A stretch of 64,000 nt of DNA from Roseobacter litoralis Och 149 (lineage in GTDB: Bacteria; Pseudomonadota; Alphaproteobacteria; Rhodobacterales; Rhodobacteraceae), in contig NC_015730.1 in NCBI RefSeq assembly GCF_000154785.2, positions 2,170,001-2,234,000 on the forward strand. The letters run 5' to 3'. A program made the translations under genes and the position numbers. The notes beneath the pieces were generated by a model. The model was given only the letters and a program-made list of their open reading frames with translations. It was not told where the DNA came from and did no database searches. Below are positions 25,188 through 34,005 of this stretch, piece by piece; within the stretch, counting starts at the first letter, position 1, and every line of letters starts with the position of its first letter.

Positions 25188-26380
25188 GATGCCGGTGCCC
25201 CCGTCTTGCGCTTGGCCACGGTTTCTTCGGCCATGCCGGAGCGGTAGAAATAGGCGATGATGGGCGCGATCAGCCCGTTTCGGAAAAACCGAAGGGTGAT
25301 CATCAGCAGTATGCCAAAGAAGACCAACCGCCAGACGGTCATGTCGACCTCAACACCGCCAATCGTAAAGCTGGTGCGCAAAAGCTCCAACAGGATTTGC
25401 AGAAAGATCGCGCCAAGCGCCGCCGCGACAAAGTTCTCGACCCCGCCGATCACCGCCATGGCAACCACGAGCGACATCTGCAACAGGAACATCAGGTTCG
25501 GCGTCACGATCTGCACGTAATGCGCCTGTACCGCCCCTGCCGCTGCCGCCATGGCCGTGGTGATGGTAAAGACGTAGACCTTGTAACGCGTGGTATTCAC
25601 GCCAAGCGCGGCGGCGGCATCCTGATCCTCGCGCAGTGCCCGCACAAACAGACCAAAGCGCGAGCGCGCAAGCCACGCCAGCAAGGCAAGGCACAACACC
25701 AAGAGCCCCAGCATGATATAATAGGGCGGGATCTTGTCCGTTTTATCGAAGGTGGTGCCCATCAGGCTCACGCCGTTTTCAAAAAGCGCAGGCAGTTCCA
25801 AACCGGCCTGTCCCCGGGTGATGTCAATCTCAGCCGAAATCACTGCCTTGACGATCTCGGAAAAGCCCAGCGTGAACAGTGCCAGATAGGCCGCCCGCAA
25901 CCGCAGCACCAAAAGCCCCACCAACAGGCCGGACAGACCACCCGCCATGGTGCCAAGGATGATGCCCATCAGTACCGGCATGGGCCGCACGCTGACGCTA
26001 TCGCCCCAGACGGCCACCGCCTGCGCCAGACAATCCTGATCCAGTGTGGTCGAGGTCACCCCGATGGCGTTCTTGATCACAAAGTAATTCCCGAAGAACG
26101 CGAATTCTGTACATATTCCAGTGGGTTCCGAGGTGATATAAAAGTAATGGCAGAACAGCGCCGTACCATACGCGCCGATCCCCATGAAGGCCATATGCCC
26201 AAAGGAAAACTGCCCGGCATAGCCCGCCAGCATCGACCAGCTGGAGGCAAGGATCGCGTAAAAGAACGCCGTGATCAGCACATGCATCACGTAGTCGTAG
26301 TTGCCGCCAGAATAGACCAGCGGAAACAGCGCGAAAAAGCCAAGCAGCAACACGCCTGCGATATTGGGAACCTGCCGCAT
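25184..26380 (-). CDS. livM: Branched-chain-type amino acid ABC transporter permease LivM
   Basis: 398 aa with about ten hydrophobic helices. The LivM coupling segment near residues 250-275 reads LREDQDAAAALGVNTTRYK. The start at 26380 is preceded by GGGGG and follows the livH stop by one base; the in-frame ATG at 26413 lies inside livH and is rejected. A long periplasmic loop (~residues 75-125) with Cys residues interrupts the helices. Confidence 0.88.
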   Translation of the reverse strand: MRQVPNIAGVLLLGFFALFPLVYSGGNYDYVMHVLITAFFYAILASSWSMLAGYAGQFSFGHMAFMGIGAYGTALFCHYFYITSEPTGICTEFAFFGNYFVIKNAIGVTSTTLDQDCLAQAVAVWGDSVSVRPMPVLMGIILGTMAGGLSGLLVGLLVLRLRAAYLALFTLGFSEIVKAVISAEIDITRGQAGLELPALFENGVSLMGTTFDKTDKIPPYYIMLGLLVLCLALLAWLARSRFGLFVRALREDQDAAAALGVNTTRYKVYVFTITTAMAAAAGAVQAHYVQIVTPNLMFLLQMSLVVAMAVIGGVENFVAAALGAIFLQILLELLRTSFTIGGVEVDMTVWRLVFFGILLMITLRFFRNGLIAPIIAYFYRSGMAEETVAKRKTGAPAS

Positions 26381-26381
26381 A

Positions 26382-27653
26382 TCAGCCCCCTTGCCCATGT
26401 GTGCCGGAGGCAAAGCGCCGCCCGAACAGACCCGTGGGTCTGAGCAACAAGGTCAGCGTCAGCACGATCATCCCATAGGCCGGAATATAGGACGCGGCCT
26501 TTTGTGCATCCGGCACACATCCGGTGCCCGCCGCCTCCACCAGCCCTACGATGATACCGCCAAAGAACGCACCGGGCAGCGAGCCAAGCCCGCCCAGCAC
26601 GACAATCACGAAAGATCGCATCGCCGGGATCGCACCCACCTGCGGCAGCCATGAAAACGCCTGCACCAGCAGCGCCCCGGCAAGGGCGGCGATCATCCCC
26701 CCCAGCGCAAAGGCCAGCATGTTCATGCGGTTGGGATCAATCCCTGCGATGGCGGCGGCGTCCCGGTCCTGACTGACCGCACGCAGCGCTTTACCCGTCC
26801 ATGTGCGGTGCAGCAGATACAAGAGCGCCAAGAGCACGAGGATACAGGTGATCGCCGCAACAAACCGCGGGTTCGAAATCGAAATCGTCTCGAACAGTGT
26901 GAGGTTGCCCCGGCTGGTCTTGATCCAGAGCGGGTCCGCATCTTCGGGCCAGCGGATGCGCGGAAAGTCGATGAAACGCGAGGCTTTGACCGGGCTGGCC
27001 CCATGCACGGCCTGAACGAAATACTGCAGCGTGAAGGCCAGACCGAATGTGGCGAGGATACCGTATTCAACGGGTCGATCCACCTTGCCCTTATACATCG
27101 GCGTCAACATGGCACGCTCAAAAACAGCGCCAAGGCAAAAGGCAATGAAACAGGCCCCAAGCACCCCCAGCAAGGGGCTGACCCCCGGGAACCACACCGC
27201 CGTGATGTAATAGACCAGCATGCCCCCGATCATGTAAAACTCACCATGCGCAAAGCTGACGACCCCGAGGATCGAGAAGATCAGCGTCAACCCCAGCGCC
27301 ATGAACCCGTAAATGATTCCGATGATCAGCCCGTTGGAAATCTGGCTGGCCACAAACGACCCGTTGGCCACGCAGTTGTTCTGCGGATCGGCAAAAGAAA
27401 ACGCTGCAGCGATCAACACGACCGCCAGAATGCCGAAGGTCGTGGTCACCCGCCCGGTCAGATTGGGCGTGTTGATCCACAGCAAGGCCACGCCGACCGG
27501 CCCCATCGCCGCGCCCGACATCGCCCCCGCAAAGGAGGCATTCGTCGTATCCAGATCACGGGCAAAATAGCGACGGCGCAAGATCACGCTGCCCAGAACG
27601 CCCCAGACGATCATCCAAAGAATGACGCCCCAGAAAATGGCCGGTGTTTCCAC
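26382..27653 (-). CDS. livH: Branched-chain-type amino acid ABC transporter permease LivH with N-terminal extension
   Basis: 423 aa, longer than the usual ~290-300. Canonical LivH begins near residue 101 (QISNGLIIGIIYGFMALGLTL) and contains the coupling sequence VSQDRDAAAIAGIDPNRMN. The first 100 residues add about three membrane helices and a charged loop of unknown role. Translation probably starts at the ATG at 27653. It lies 91 bp after livJ, with a hairpin between them. Confidence 0.88.
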   Translation of the reverse strand: METPAIFWGVILWMIVWGVLGSVILRRRYFARDLDTTNASFAGAMSGAAMGPVGVALLWINTPNLTGRVTTTFGILAVVLIAAAFSFADPQNNCVANGSFVASQISNGLIIGIIYGFMALGLTLIFSILGVVSFAHGEFYMIGGMLVYYITAVWFPGVSPLLGVLGACFIAFCLGAVFERAMLTPMYKGKVDRPVEYGILATFGLAFTLQYFVQAVHGASPVKASRFIDFPRIRWPEDADPLWIKTSRGNLTLFETISISNPRFVAAITCILVLLALLYLLHRTWTGKALRAVSQDRDAAAIAGIDPNRMNMLAFALGGMIAALAGALLVQAFSWLPQVGAIPAMRSFVIVVLGGLGSLPGAFFGGIIVGLVEAAGTGCVPDAQKAASYIPAYGMIVLTLTLLLRPTGLFGRRFASGTHGQGG

Positions 27654-27708
27654 GATTGTCCCCCGTGCTGCCCCGCTGCTGTCCGGGGTCTTGCGGTTTT
27701 GTCTGTCA

Positions 27709-27733
27709 GCCGGGCACTCAAGTCGCGCCCGGC
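27709..27733 (-). other. Hairpin between livJ and livH
   Basis: GCCGGGC (27709-27715) pairs exactly with GCCCGGC (27727-27733) just 3' of the binding-protein gene in transcript direction. Such structures often protect the mRNA of a highly needed binding protein and reduce expression of the permease genes that follow. Confidence 0.45.
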
Positions 27734-27744
27734 CGGGTCCCTGT

Positions 27745-28989
27745 TTACTCGTTCACGATGACCGGCTCGGCCGTTTTGTAAGCATCCGGATAGACAATCG
27801 CCGCGTCAGTCGATGACTGGCCCTCTTCCTGATACTGGATCATCGTCAGCGCCGGGTCGGGCCACTGGTGCCACCACTCATCCCCTTTACCGTCCTCGCT
27901 GGGGTCTTTCTGGCTGCCATAGGGGAAATAGATTTTGCCCAAGGTGCCTTCGTGTTCGATGGATTCAAGCGCTGTGACGATCGCATCGCCCCCTGTTTCG
28001 CCGGCCTCATTCATGGCCTGTGCAAGGATCGCGATGGAATCGTAAGCCTCCATCGCATAGCTTTCCACATCGGACTTGCCGGTCTTTTCCTTGTAAGCCG
28101 CAGCAAAGACGCGACCTTTTTCGGTGAATTCGGATTCCGGAACACCGATGCGCTGAACAAAGGCATATTGCCCATCCGGCACATTGGTCCAATAGGCCCC
28201 GGATTCAAGCGCGTCCTGACCGGTCACAAAAGGCAGATCAAGCGGGCCAACCCCGGCATCGGCCGCCTGCTGGGTGAAGTTATAGGCCGCCTCGCCCGTG
28301 ACCAGCGTGATGATCATATCGGGGTTTTCCGCCTTGATCCGCTCCACGATGCCTGCGTAGTCCTGCGTGCCGATATCCACCGAGAAAATGGTGCTTTCCA
28401 CGCCGCCGCTTTCCAGCCCCTTAGCCGTTTCCTGGCTTGCCGGGATCCCGTAATCCGTGTTTTCCGTCAAAATAACCACTTTGCCGATATCCGGCAGGGT
28501 CAGCGCAAATTGCCAGATCGTGGCCGAGGCCCAAGATGACAGGGGCGCGATGCGAAAGATGTATTTTTGCTTGTCCCCGGTGATCGTGTCATTCCATGTT
28601 TCGGCAAAGACCACGGGAATGCCGCGCGCGTTCGCCACGTCCTTGGAAGCCACCCCGACCGAGCTGTGATACCCGCCGCCGACGGCCACGACGCCGTCCT
28701 GCGTGATCAGCCGTTCCATCACGGCAATAGCGCGTTCGGGCAGACCTTCGCTGTCGCCGATGACCACGTCGATATCGCAGCCCAGCACGCCACCGGCTGC
28801 GTTGATGTCAGCTTCTGCGATCAGCATCGCATCGCGCATCGCCTCCCCGCCTACGACCGTGCCGGGTGCCGACAGAGGCGCCAGCGCTCCGATTTTGATA
28901 GGGCAGTCCTGAGCGAAGGCCGACCCCGCAGCCAGAGCCAACGCGCCGACGGACGCCAGCAGAACGCGCCTTTGTAAAGTTGCTTTCAT
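27745..28989 (-). CDS. livJ: Amino-acid-type ABC transporter substrate-binding protein (LivJ/Leu-Ile-Val family)
   Basis: 414 aa with a Sec signal peptide (residues 1-26, ...AGSAFA). The mature domain is a type-I periplasmic binding fold of the Peripla_BP_6 family, starting IKIGALAPLSAPGTVVGGEAM. The start at 28989 has AAAGGAG upstream; the in-frame extension to 29178 lies in the promoter region. First gene of the operon running to dgcN. The ligand is unknown; the downstream enzymes argue for an unusual amino compound rather than Leu/Ile/Val. Confidence 0.9.
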   Translation of the reverse strand: MKATLQRRVLLASVGALALAAGSAFAQDCPIKIGALAPLSAPGTVVGGEAMRDAMLIAEADINAAGGVLGCDIDVVIGDSEGLPERAIAVMERLITQDGVVAVGGGYHSSVGVASKDVANARGIPVVFAETWNDTITGDKQKYIFRIAPLSSWASATIWQFALTLPDIGKVVILTENTDYGIPASQETAKGLESGGVESTIFSVDIGTQDYAGIVERIKAENPDMIITLVTGEAAYNFTQQAADAGVGPLDLPFVTGQDALESGAYWTNVPDGQYAFVQRIGVPESEFTEKGRVFAAAYKEKTGKSDVESYAMEAYDSIAILAQAMNEAGETGGDAIVTALESIEHEGTLGKIYFPYGSQKDPSEDGKGDEWWHQWPDPALTMIQYQEEGQSSTDAAIVYPDAYKTAEPVIVNE

Positions 28990-29259
28990 AGTGAAACTCC
29001 TTTGTTGGATGTCCGGTACGAACGACCGGTTATGATGTTGTCTAAACACTTCATTCCGAGCATCCGGAGAGGTGACTTGGGTTTCGAACACATGCGCAAG
29101 CTCTTGGAAGGTGCTGAAAACACCCTGAAAATACGCGACTGCACCACCCGGACCACTGACAACCCCCCAGATTGACACTCAAACTGTGCGGCGGCTATGA
29201 CACCCTGTCTTTCGCTTATCCGCCATTGTTATCTGAAAACGGACTCGCTACGGTTTATT

Positions 29260-30333
29260 ATGACTTTTGCGCAGACCCCTGCTCGTAAAACTGGCAACGG
29301 TGCATCTGATACGCTGCCCAAACCGGACGGGTCTGCACGCAATATCCACGCATCGCCCTTACGGGTCGGCATTGTTCTGTGGCCGTCGTTTCCGATGATG
29401 TCGCTGGCAGGTATTGTGGAGAGCCTGCGTCATGCCGGGGATCACGGCGACGCCTCGCATCCGCGCTATGCGCGGTGGGATGTGCTGGGCGCGCCGGGCA
29501 GTCGCGCCATGTCAAGTTGCGGCATCCCGGTAGAGGCAACGACGCCTTACGGGCAGCCAGAGGCGTTTGACTACATATTTGTGATTGGCGGGCTTTTGCG
29601 GGATCTGCCCAACGTGCCTGACGGGCACCGCAATTTTCTGCGCGCGGCGGGCCGGGCGGGATCGGTGATCATTGGCGTATGTACCGGCATTTTCGTGCTG
29701 GCACGCGAGGGGTTGCTGGAGGGCAAAACGGTCTGCGTACATCCCTATCACCAAACCGATTTCGAGACAGCGTTTCCGCACCTGAGGCCCGTGTTTGACA
29801 AGGATTATGTGAGTGCTGGAAATATCATCACCGTTCTGGGCGGCGTGTCGATCCTCGCGCTCACCGCCCGCATCATTCAGGAGCATTTCGGCCCCGACAG
29901 ATCCGCCAAGATGATCCACCAGATGACATTGCCCGCTGTTGCAGGGATCAGCCCGGCCCATTGGGCCCCGGCACTGACAAATCTGACCATAACCGACCCG
30001 CGCATCCAAAACGCGGTTGTGACGCTGGACGCGCAAGCCACCACCAACCCCAGCATTTCGCAGCTTGCCAGGTCTTTGGGGTTGAGCGAGCGGCATTTCC
30101 TACGCTTGTTTCGCCAGCAGGTCGGGCGTTCCCCCAAAGACTACCTCGTCGACATCAAGCTGCGCGCCGCTGTTTGGATGCTCAGGCAGACCACGCGATC
30201 GGTGACGTCTGTGGCCTATGCAGCCGGGTTTTCGAGCGGTGCGAACCTCGCTGATCATTGTCAGAAAAGGCTGGGCGCAACCCCTACACAACTTCGGCGC
30301 GGTCACGACGACCTGTCCGTATCAAGGCACTGA
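29260..30333 (+). CDS. GlxA-family AraC regulator (DJ-1/PfpI-like domain plus AraC HTH)
   Basis: 357 aa. The N-terminal class-I glutamine-amidotransferase-like domain has the nucleophile-elbow sequence GVCTGIFVLAREGLL. It is followed by an AraC double helix-turn-helix (ISQLARSLGLSERHFLRLF and VTSVAYAAGFSSGANLADHC). GlxA-type proteins such as CdhR, GbdR and ArgR regulate carnitine, betaine and arginine catabolism. It is divergent from livJ, so it most likely controls the liv-aminotransferase-BKACE-dgcAN operon. The start could also be an ATG at 29197; neither has a strong ribosome binding site. Confidence 0.85.
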   Translation: MTFAQTPARKTGNGASDTLPKPDGSARNIHASPLRVGIVLWPSFPMMSLAGIVESLRHAGDHGDASHPRYARWDVLGAPGSRAMSSCGIPVEATTPYGQPEAFDYIFVIGGLLRDLPNVPDGHRNFLRAAGRAGSVIIGVCTGIFVLAREGLLEGKTVCVHPYHQTDFETAFPHLRPVFDKDYVSAGNIITVLGGVSILALTARIIQEHFGPDRSAKMIHQMTLPAVAGISPAHWAPALTNLTITDPRIQNAVVTLDAQATTNPSISQLARSLGLSERHFLRLFRQQVGRSPKDYLVDIKLRAAVWMLRQTTRSVTSVAYAAGFSSGANLADHCQKRLGATPTQLRRGHDDLSVSRH

Positions 30334-30520
30334 GGCCCGCCCTGTTCAACGATGCGCGAGATAGTGCATGATCATTTGCATCCCATGTTGATGCGTGCAA
30401 GCTAGCGGGGTCAGGGGGCAAGAGAATGCAGTTTGAAAACCCCTCGTGACGATAGTGCTGACCCGTTGAGGCATAGACCGTCACACACCCGCCGCTTGCC
30501 GGCATAGGGAGGACCACAAC

Positions 30521-31276
30521 ATGAACAGTTTTGAGCCGACAGCAAAACCCATCGTCGCCGTTACAGGGGCCAGTCGCGGTATTGGACACGCCATCGTCAA
30601 GAAGTTCTACGATGATGGGTGGGATGTGCTGACACTGGCGCGGACACCCTTTAGCCAGGTGTGCCCCTGGGCAGAAGGCATCGTGCACCACATTGAAACG
30701 GACCTGTCTGAAGAAGCGTCGGTCCGTGCGGCCGCGATGAACCTGCGGGAACGCCTGGCTGGCCGTGGGCTGGACGCGCTGGTGAACAACGCCGGGATTT
30801 CGCCCAAAGATGATACAGGTGGGCGTTTGCTGGCCACGCAAACCGAGATTGAGGTTTTTCGCAAGGTCGAGATGGTCAACCTGATCGCACCGCTCATTCT
30901 GGTACGGGAACTCCTTGATCCGTTGATGCAGGCGGGCGGCGCGGTCGTGAACGTGTCCTCGATTGCCGCCACGCAAGTGCACCCCTTCGCAGGCGCGGCC
31001 TATGCCATTTCCAAGGCGGGTCTGTCCGCCCTGACACGCGAACTGGCGCATGAGTTGGCCGCAAAGGGTGTGCGGGTCAATGCCGTCTCGCCCGGCGAGA
31101 TCGAGACCTCGATCCTGTCACCGGGCACCAGCGAAGTCGTTAGCCGCGATGTGCCCATGAAAAGGCTCGGTCATCCCGGTGAGGTCGCGGATGTGGTGGC
31201 TTTTCTGTGTTCAAAGAAATCTTCTTACGTCAACGGCGCCGAAATCCCGATCAATGGCGGGCAACATCTGGCATAA
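30521..31276 (+). CDS. Short-chain dehydrogenase/reductase
   Basis: 251-aa classical SDR. Cofactor motif TGASRGIG (15-22), NNAG (89-92), catalytic Ser near 146-147 and Y161-x3-K165, and a C-terminal INGGQHLA typical of FabG-like proteins. Arg after the glycine motif suggests NADP(H) is possible. Same strand as the GlxA regulator, 187 bp downstream, and convergent with an aminotransferase. Substrate unknown. Confidence 0.85.
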   Translation: MNSFEPTAKPIVAVTGASRGIGHAIVKKFYDDGWDVLTLARTPFSQVCPWAEGIVHHIETDLSEEASVRAAAMNLRERLAGRGLDALVNNAGISPKDDTGGRLLATQTEIEVFRKVEMVNLIAPLILVRELLDPLMQAGGAVVNVSSIAATQVHPFAGAAYAISKAGLSALTRELAHELAAKGVRVNAVSPGEIETSILSPGTSEVVSRDVPMKRLGHPGEVADVVAFLCSKKSSYVNGAEIPINGGQHLA

Positions 31277-31344
31277 AGCGCGCGACAGCGCCCACAGAGC
31301 AAACGTATCGCGCAACAGGCCTGCAACACTGCAAGCTCACCGTC

Positions 31345-32709
31345 TCACACCAGCTCGCGCGTAAGGGTTTCGAGGCTCTTCTCTACAATTCCCAGCATGT
31401 CGGACACCTGCGCCTCAGTGATAATCAAAGGCGGGCAAAAGCCCACCGCGTCGATCATGTTGCGCGATATCAGCCCGTTGCTGTGAAAAATTCGGTTCAT
31501 GTGCGCGCCAAGAGCCCCCGGCGCACGCGCATCGCCCTGCCGCTCTGGCGCGATGATCTCAAGCGCTGCGATCAGGCCCACACCCCGGGCTTCGCCCACC
31601 AGCGGATGCGCCGCCAGTTCGCCAAGACCCGCCTGCAACTGCGCTCCGCGTTCTGCGGCGTTGCCCACGAGGTCGCGCTCTTCGATGATCTTCAGGTTTT
31701 CCAGTGCGACCGCCGCGCCCACGGGATGCGCGCTCCCGGTATAGCCATGCCCCAGAATACCAATGCGGTTTCCCTCATCTGCAATCGGTTCATACACCCG
31801 CTCATTTATCATGAACGCCGAGAACGGGAAATAAGACGAGGTGAGTTGCTTGGACATGGTCATGATGTCCGGTTTGATGTCGTAGGTGTTTGATCCGAAC
31901 ATCTTGCCCGTCCGGCCAAAGGCGCAGATGACCTCATCCGCGATCAGCAAAATGTCATATTTCGCCAGAACCGCCTGTATCTTTTGCCAATAGGTCGCCG
32001 GTGGCACCACAACGCCCCCCGCCCCCATGACCGGTTCGGCAATAAAGGCGGCGATGGTATCGGGCCCTTCAGCTTGGATCATCGCATCCAGATCTTCGGC
32101 ACAGCGGGTCGCGAATGCCTCTTCGCTTTCGCCGTCCCGCCCTTCTTTCCAGTAATGCGGGCAGGTCGTATGCAACACGCCCTCAATCGGCAGATCAAAC
32201 GAGCGGTGATTGTTCGGCAACCCGGTCATGGACGCCGACGCGATGGTCACGCCGTGATAACCGCGCAGGCGCGAAATCACTTTCTTCTTCTCAGGCTTGC
32301 CAAGCGCGTTCGAGCGAAACCAGATCATCTTGAGGATCGTGTCATTCGCTTCGGAGCCTGAGTTGGTAAAGTGGACCTTGCTCATCTGGACCGGGGCCAT
32401 GTCAATCAGCCGCTCTGCCAGATCAATCGCAGGCCCGTGGGATTTATGCGAAAAGCTGTGATAATACGGTAGTTTACGCAACTGGTTTTGTGCGGCATCA
32501 ATCAAGCGGCTTTCGTTGAACCCGACCGCAACACTCCACAAACCAGCCATCCCTTCGATGTAGCGCTTGCCTTGGGTGTCAAAGACATAGACCCCCTCGC
32601 CCCGGTCGATCACCATCGGGCCCTGCTCTTCATGTGCTCTGGGGTTGGTGTAGCCGTGCAGGTGATAAGCCACGTCGCGGGCTTCCATCGAATTGGGGCG
32701 CATTTCCAT
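31345..32709 (-). CDS. Class III aminotransferase (omega-amino acid:pyruvate type)
   Basis: 454-aa PLP enzyme. Schiff-base lysine K287 in MSKQLTSSYFP, Asp258 in ADEVICAFGRTG, and the SGSEANDT phosphate-binding loop near 117. The sequence is of the group annotated as taurine/beta-alanine/putrescine:pyruvate aminotransferases. ATG at 32709 chosen because AAAGG lies 9-10 nt upstream; a TTG nine bases earlier is also in frame. Divergent from pobA with 111 bp between. The amino donor cannot be read from sequence. Confidence 0.88.
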   Translation of the reverse strand: MEMRPNSMEARDVAYHLHGYTNPRAHEEQGPMVIDRGEGVYVFDTQGKRYIEGMAGLWSVAVGFNESRLIDAAQNQLRKLPYYHSFSHKSHGPAIDLAERLIDMAPVQMSKVHFTNSGSEANDTILKMIWFRSNALGKPEKKKVISRLRGYHGVTIASASMTGLPNNHRSFDLPIEGVLHTTCPHYWKEGRDGESEEAFATRCAEDLDAMIQAEGPDTIAAFIAEPVMGAGGVVVPPATYWQKIQAVLAKYDILLIADEVICAFGRTGKMFGSNTYDIKPDIMTMSKQLTSSYFPFSAFMINERVYEPIADEGNRIGILGHGYTGSAHPVGAAVALENLKIIEERDLVGNAAERGAQLQAGLGELAAHPLVGEARGVGLIAALEIIAPERQGDARAPGALGAHMNRIFHSNGLISRNMIDAVGFCPPLIITEAQVSDMLGIVEKSLETLTRELV

Positions 32710-32820
32710 ATGGCTCAACCTTTTCTACATCAGATGAAATCAAAGGCCAAAGACTCAAGATGCTCCAACCTGTTCCAATCATTGCTAGCGGTTCGCGGGC
32801 GGGTATGGCAACAGGTTATC

Positions 32821-34005
32821 ATGAATAACATGCGCACACAGGTGGTGATCATTGGCGGCGGGCCATCGGGCCTTTTGCTGGCACAACTGCTGCACGGGCG
32901 CGGCATCGACAGCATTGTTCTGGAGCGCCGGACCCGCGCACATGTGTTGAGCCGCATTCGTGCAGGCGTGCTGGAAACCGGGTTACTTGACCTTTTGGAA
33001 CAGGCCGACGCCGGGACGCGTATGCGACAAGAAGGTATGCCGCATGACGGAACACTGATCACCTATGGCGACGAAGCCTTTCGCATTGATTTTGCCGAAC
33101 TCACCGGCAAATCCGTTATGGTTTACGGGCAAACCGAAGTGACGCGCGACCTTTATGCCGCGCGGGACAAAACCGGCGGACAAAGCGAGTTCGAAGTCGA
33201 CGAGGTTCAGATTGAAGGGGCTGACAGCGATGCCCCGGCGGTCACCTATCTGCAATCGGGCGTGCAAAACCGCATTGCGTGTGATTTCGTCGCCGGATGT
33301 GATGGGTTTCACGGCATCAGCCGCAAAAGCATCCCCGGGGCCACCCAACGGTCTTATGAAAAAGTATATCCGTTTGGCTGGTTGGGTATCCTCAGCGAAA
33401 CGCCACCTGTGAGTGATGAGCTGATCTATGCCAATTCTGATCGCGGCTTTGCGCTGTGTTCGATGCGCAACCCGACCTTATCGCGCTATTACATTCAATG
33501 TGATGCGGGCGATCATATCGACAACTGGAGCGATGACGCCTTCTGGACAGAACTCAAGCGGCGTATTCCGGCGGAACAGGCCGCCAATCTGATCACCGGC
33601 CCGTCGATTGAAAAATCCATCGCGCCCCTGCGCTCTTTCGTGACGGAACCGATGCAATGGGGGCGGTTGTTTTTATGTGGTGATGCGGCGCATATCGTGC
33701 CGCCCACCGGGGCGAAGGGGCTGAATACCGCAGCCTCAGATGTGCACTATCTGTTTTCCGCGCTGACCCGTTGGTATCAGCACAATGACGCGGATGCCGT
33801 GGCGCAGTATTCGCACCGTGCGTTGGCACGGGTCTGGAAGGCGGAGCGGTTCAGCTGGTGGTTTTCAAAACTTATGCACCGCTTTCCGCATCACTCGGGC
33901 TTTGATTTGCGGATGCAGAGGGCTGAGATTGAATTTCTGCGCAGCAATGAAGCTGCGCAGAAGGCCATGGCCGAAAACTACGTGGGCTTGCCCTACGAGG
34001 GCTAA
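32821..34005 (+). CDS. pobA: 4-hydroxybenzoate 3-monooxygenase
   Basis: 394-aa class A flavoprotein monooxygenase, the standard PobA length. It converts 4-hydroxybenzoate to protocatechuate with NAD(P)H and O2. FAD motif GGGPSG (12-17), the CDGFHG (DG) motif mid-protein, and LFLCGDAAHIVPPTGAKGLN (GD motif) are all present. Start ATG at 32821 with AGG five bases upstream. No pca genes or pobR lie in the window; its stop overlaps that of a TRAP permease gene, which could import the aromatic substrate. Confidence 0.92.
   Translation: MNNMRTQVVIIGGGPSGLLLAQLLHGRGIDSIVLERRTRAHVLSRIRAGVLETGLLDLLEQADAGTRMRQEGMPHDGTLITYGDEAFRIDFAELTGKSVMVYGQTEVTRDLYAARDKTGGQSEFEVDEVQIEGADSDAPAVTYLQSGVQNRIACDFVAGCDGFHGISRKSIPGATQRSYEKVYPFGWLGILSETPPVSDELIYANSDRGFALCSMRNPTLSRYYIQCDAGDHIDNWSDDAFWTELKRRIPAEQAANLITGPSIEKSIAPLRSFVTEPMQWGRLFLCGDAAHIVPPTGAKGLNTAASDVHYLFSALTRWYQHNDADAVAQYSHRALARVWKAERFSWWFSKLMHRFPHHSGFDLRMQRAEIEFLRSNEAAQKAMAENYVGLPYEG

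Noticed and set aside
29012..29028. CCGGT-N7-ACCGG inverted repeat upstream of livJ as a GlxA-type operator
   Set aside because: AraC/GlxA proteins usually bind direct repeats and the arms are only 5 bp; too weak to list as a site.
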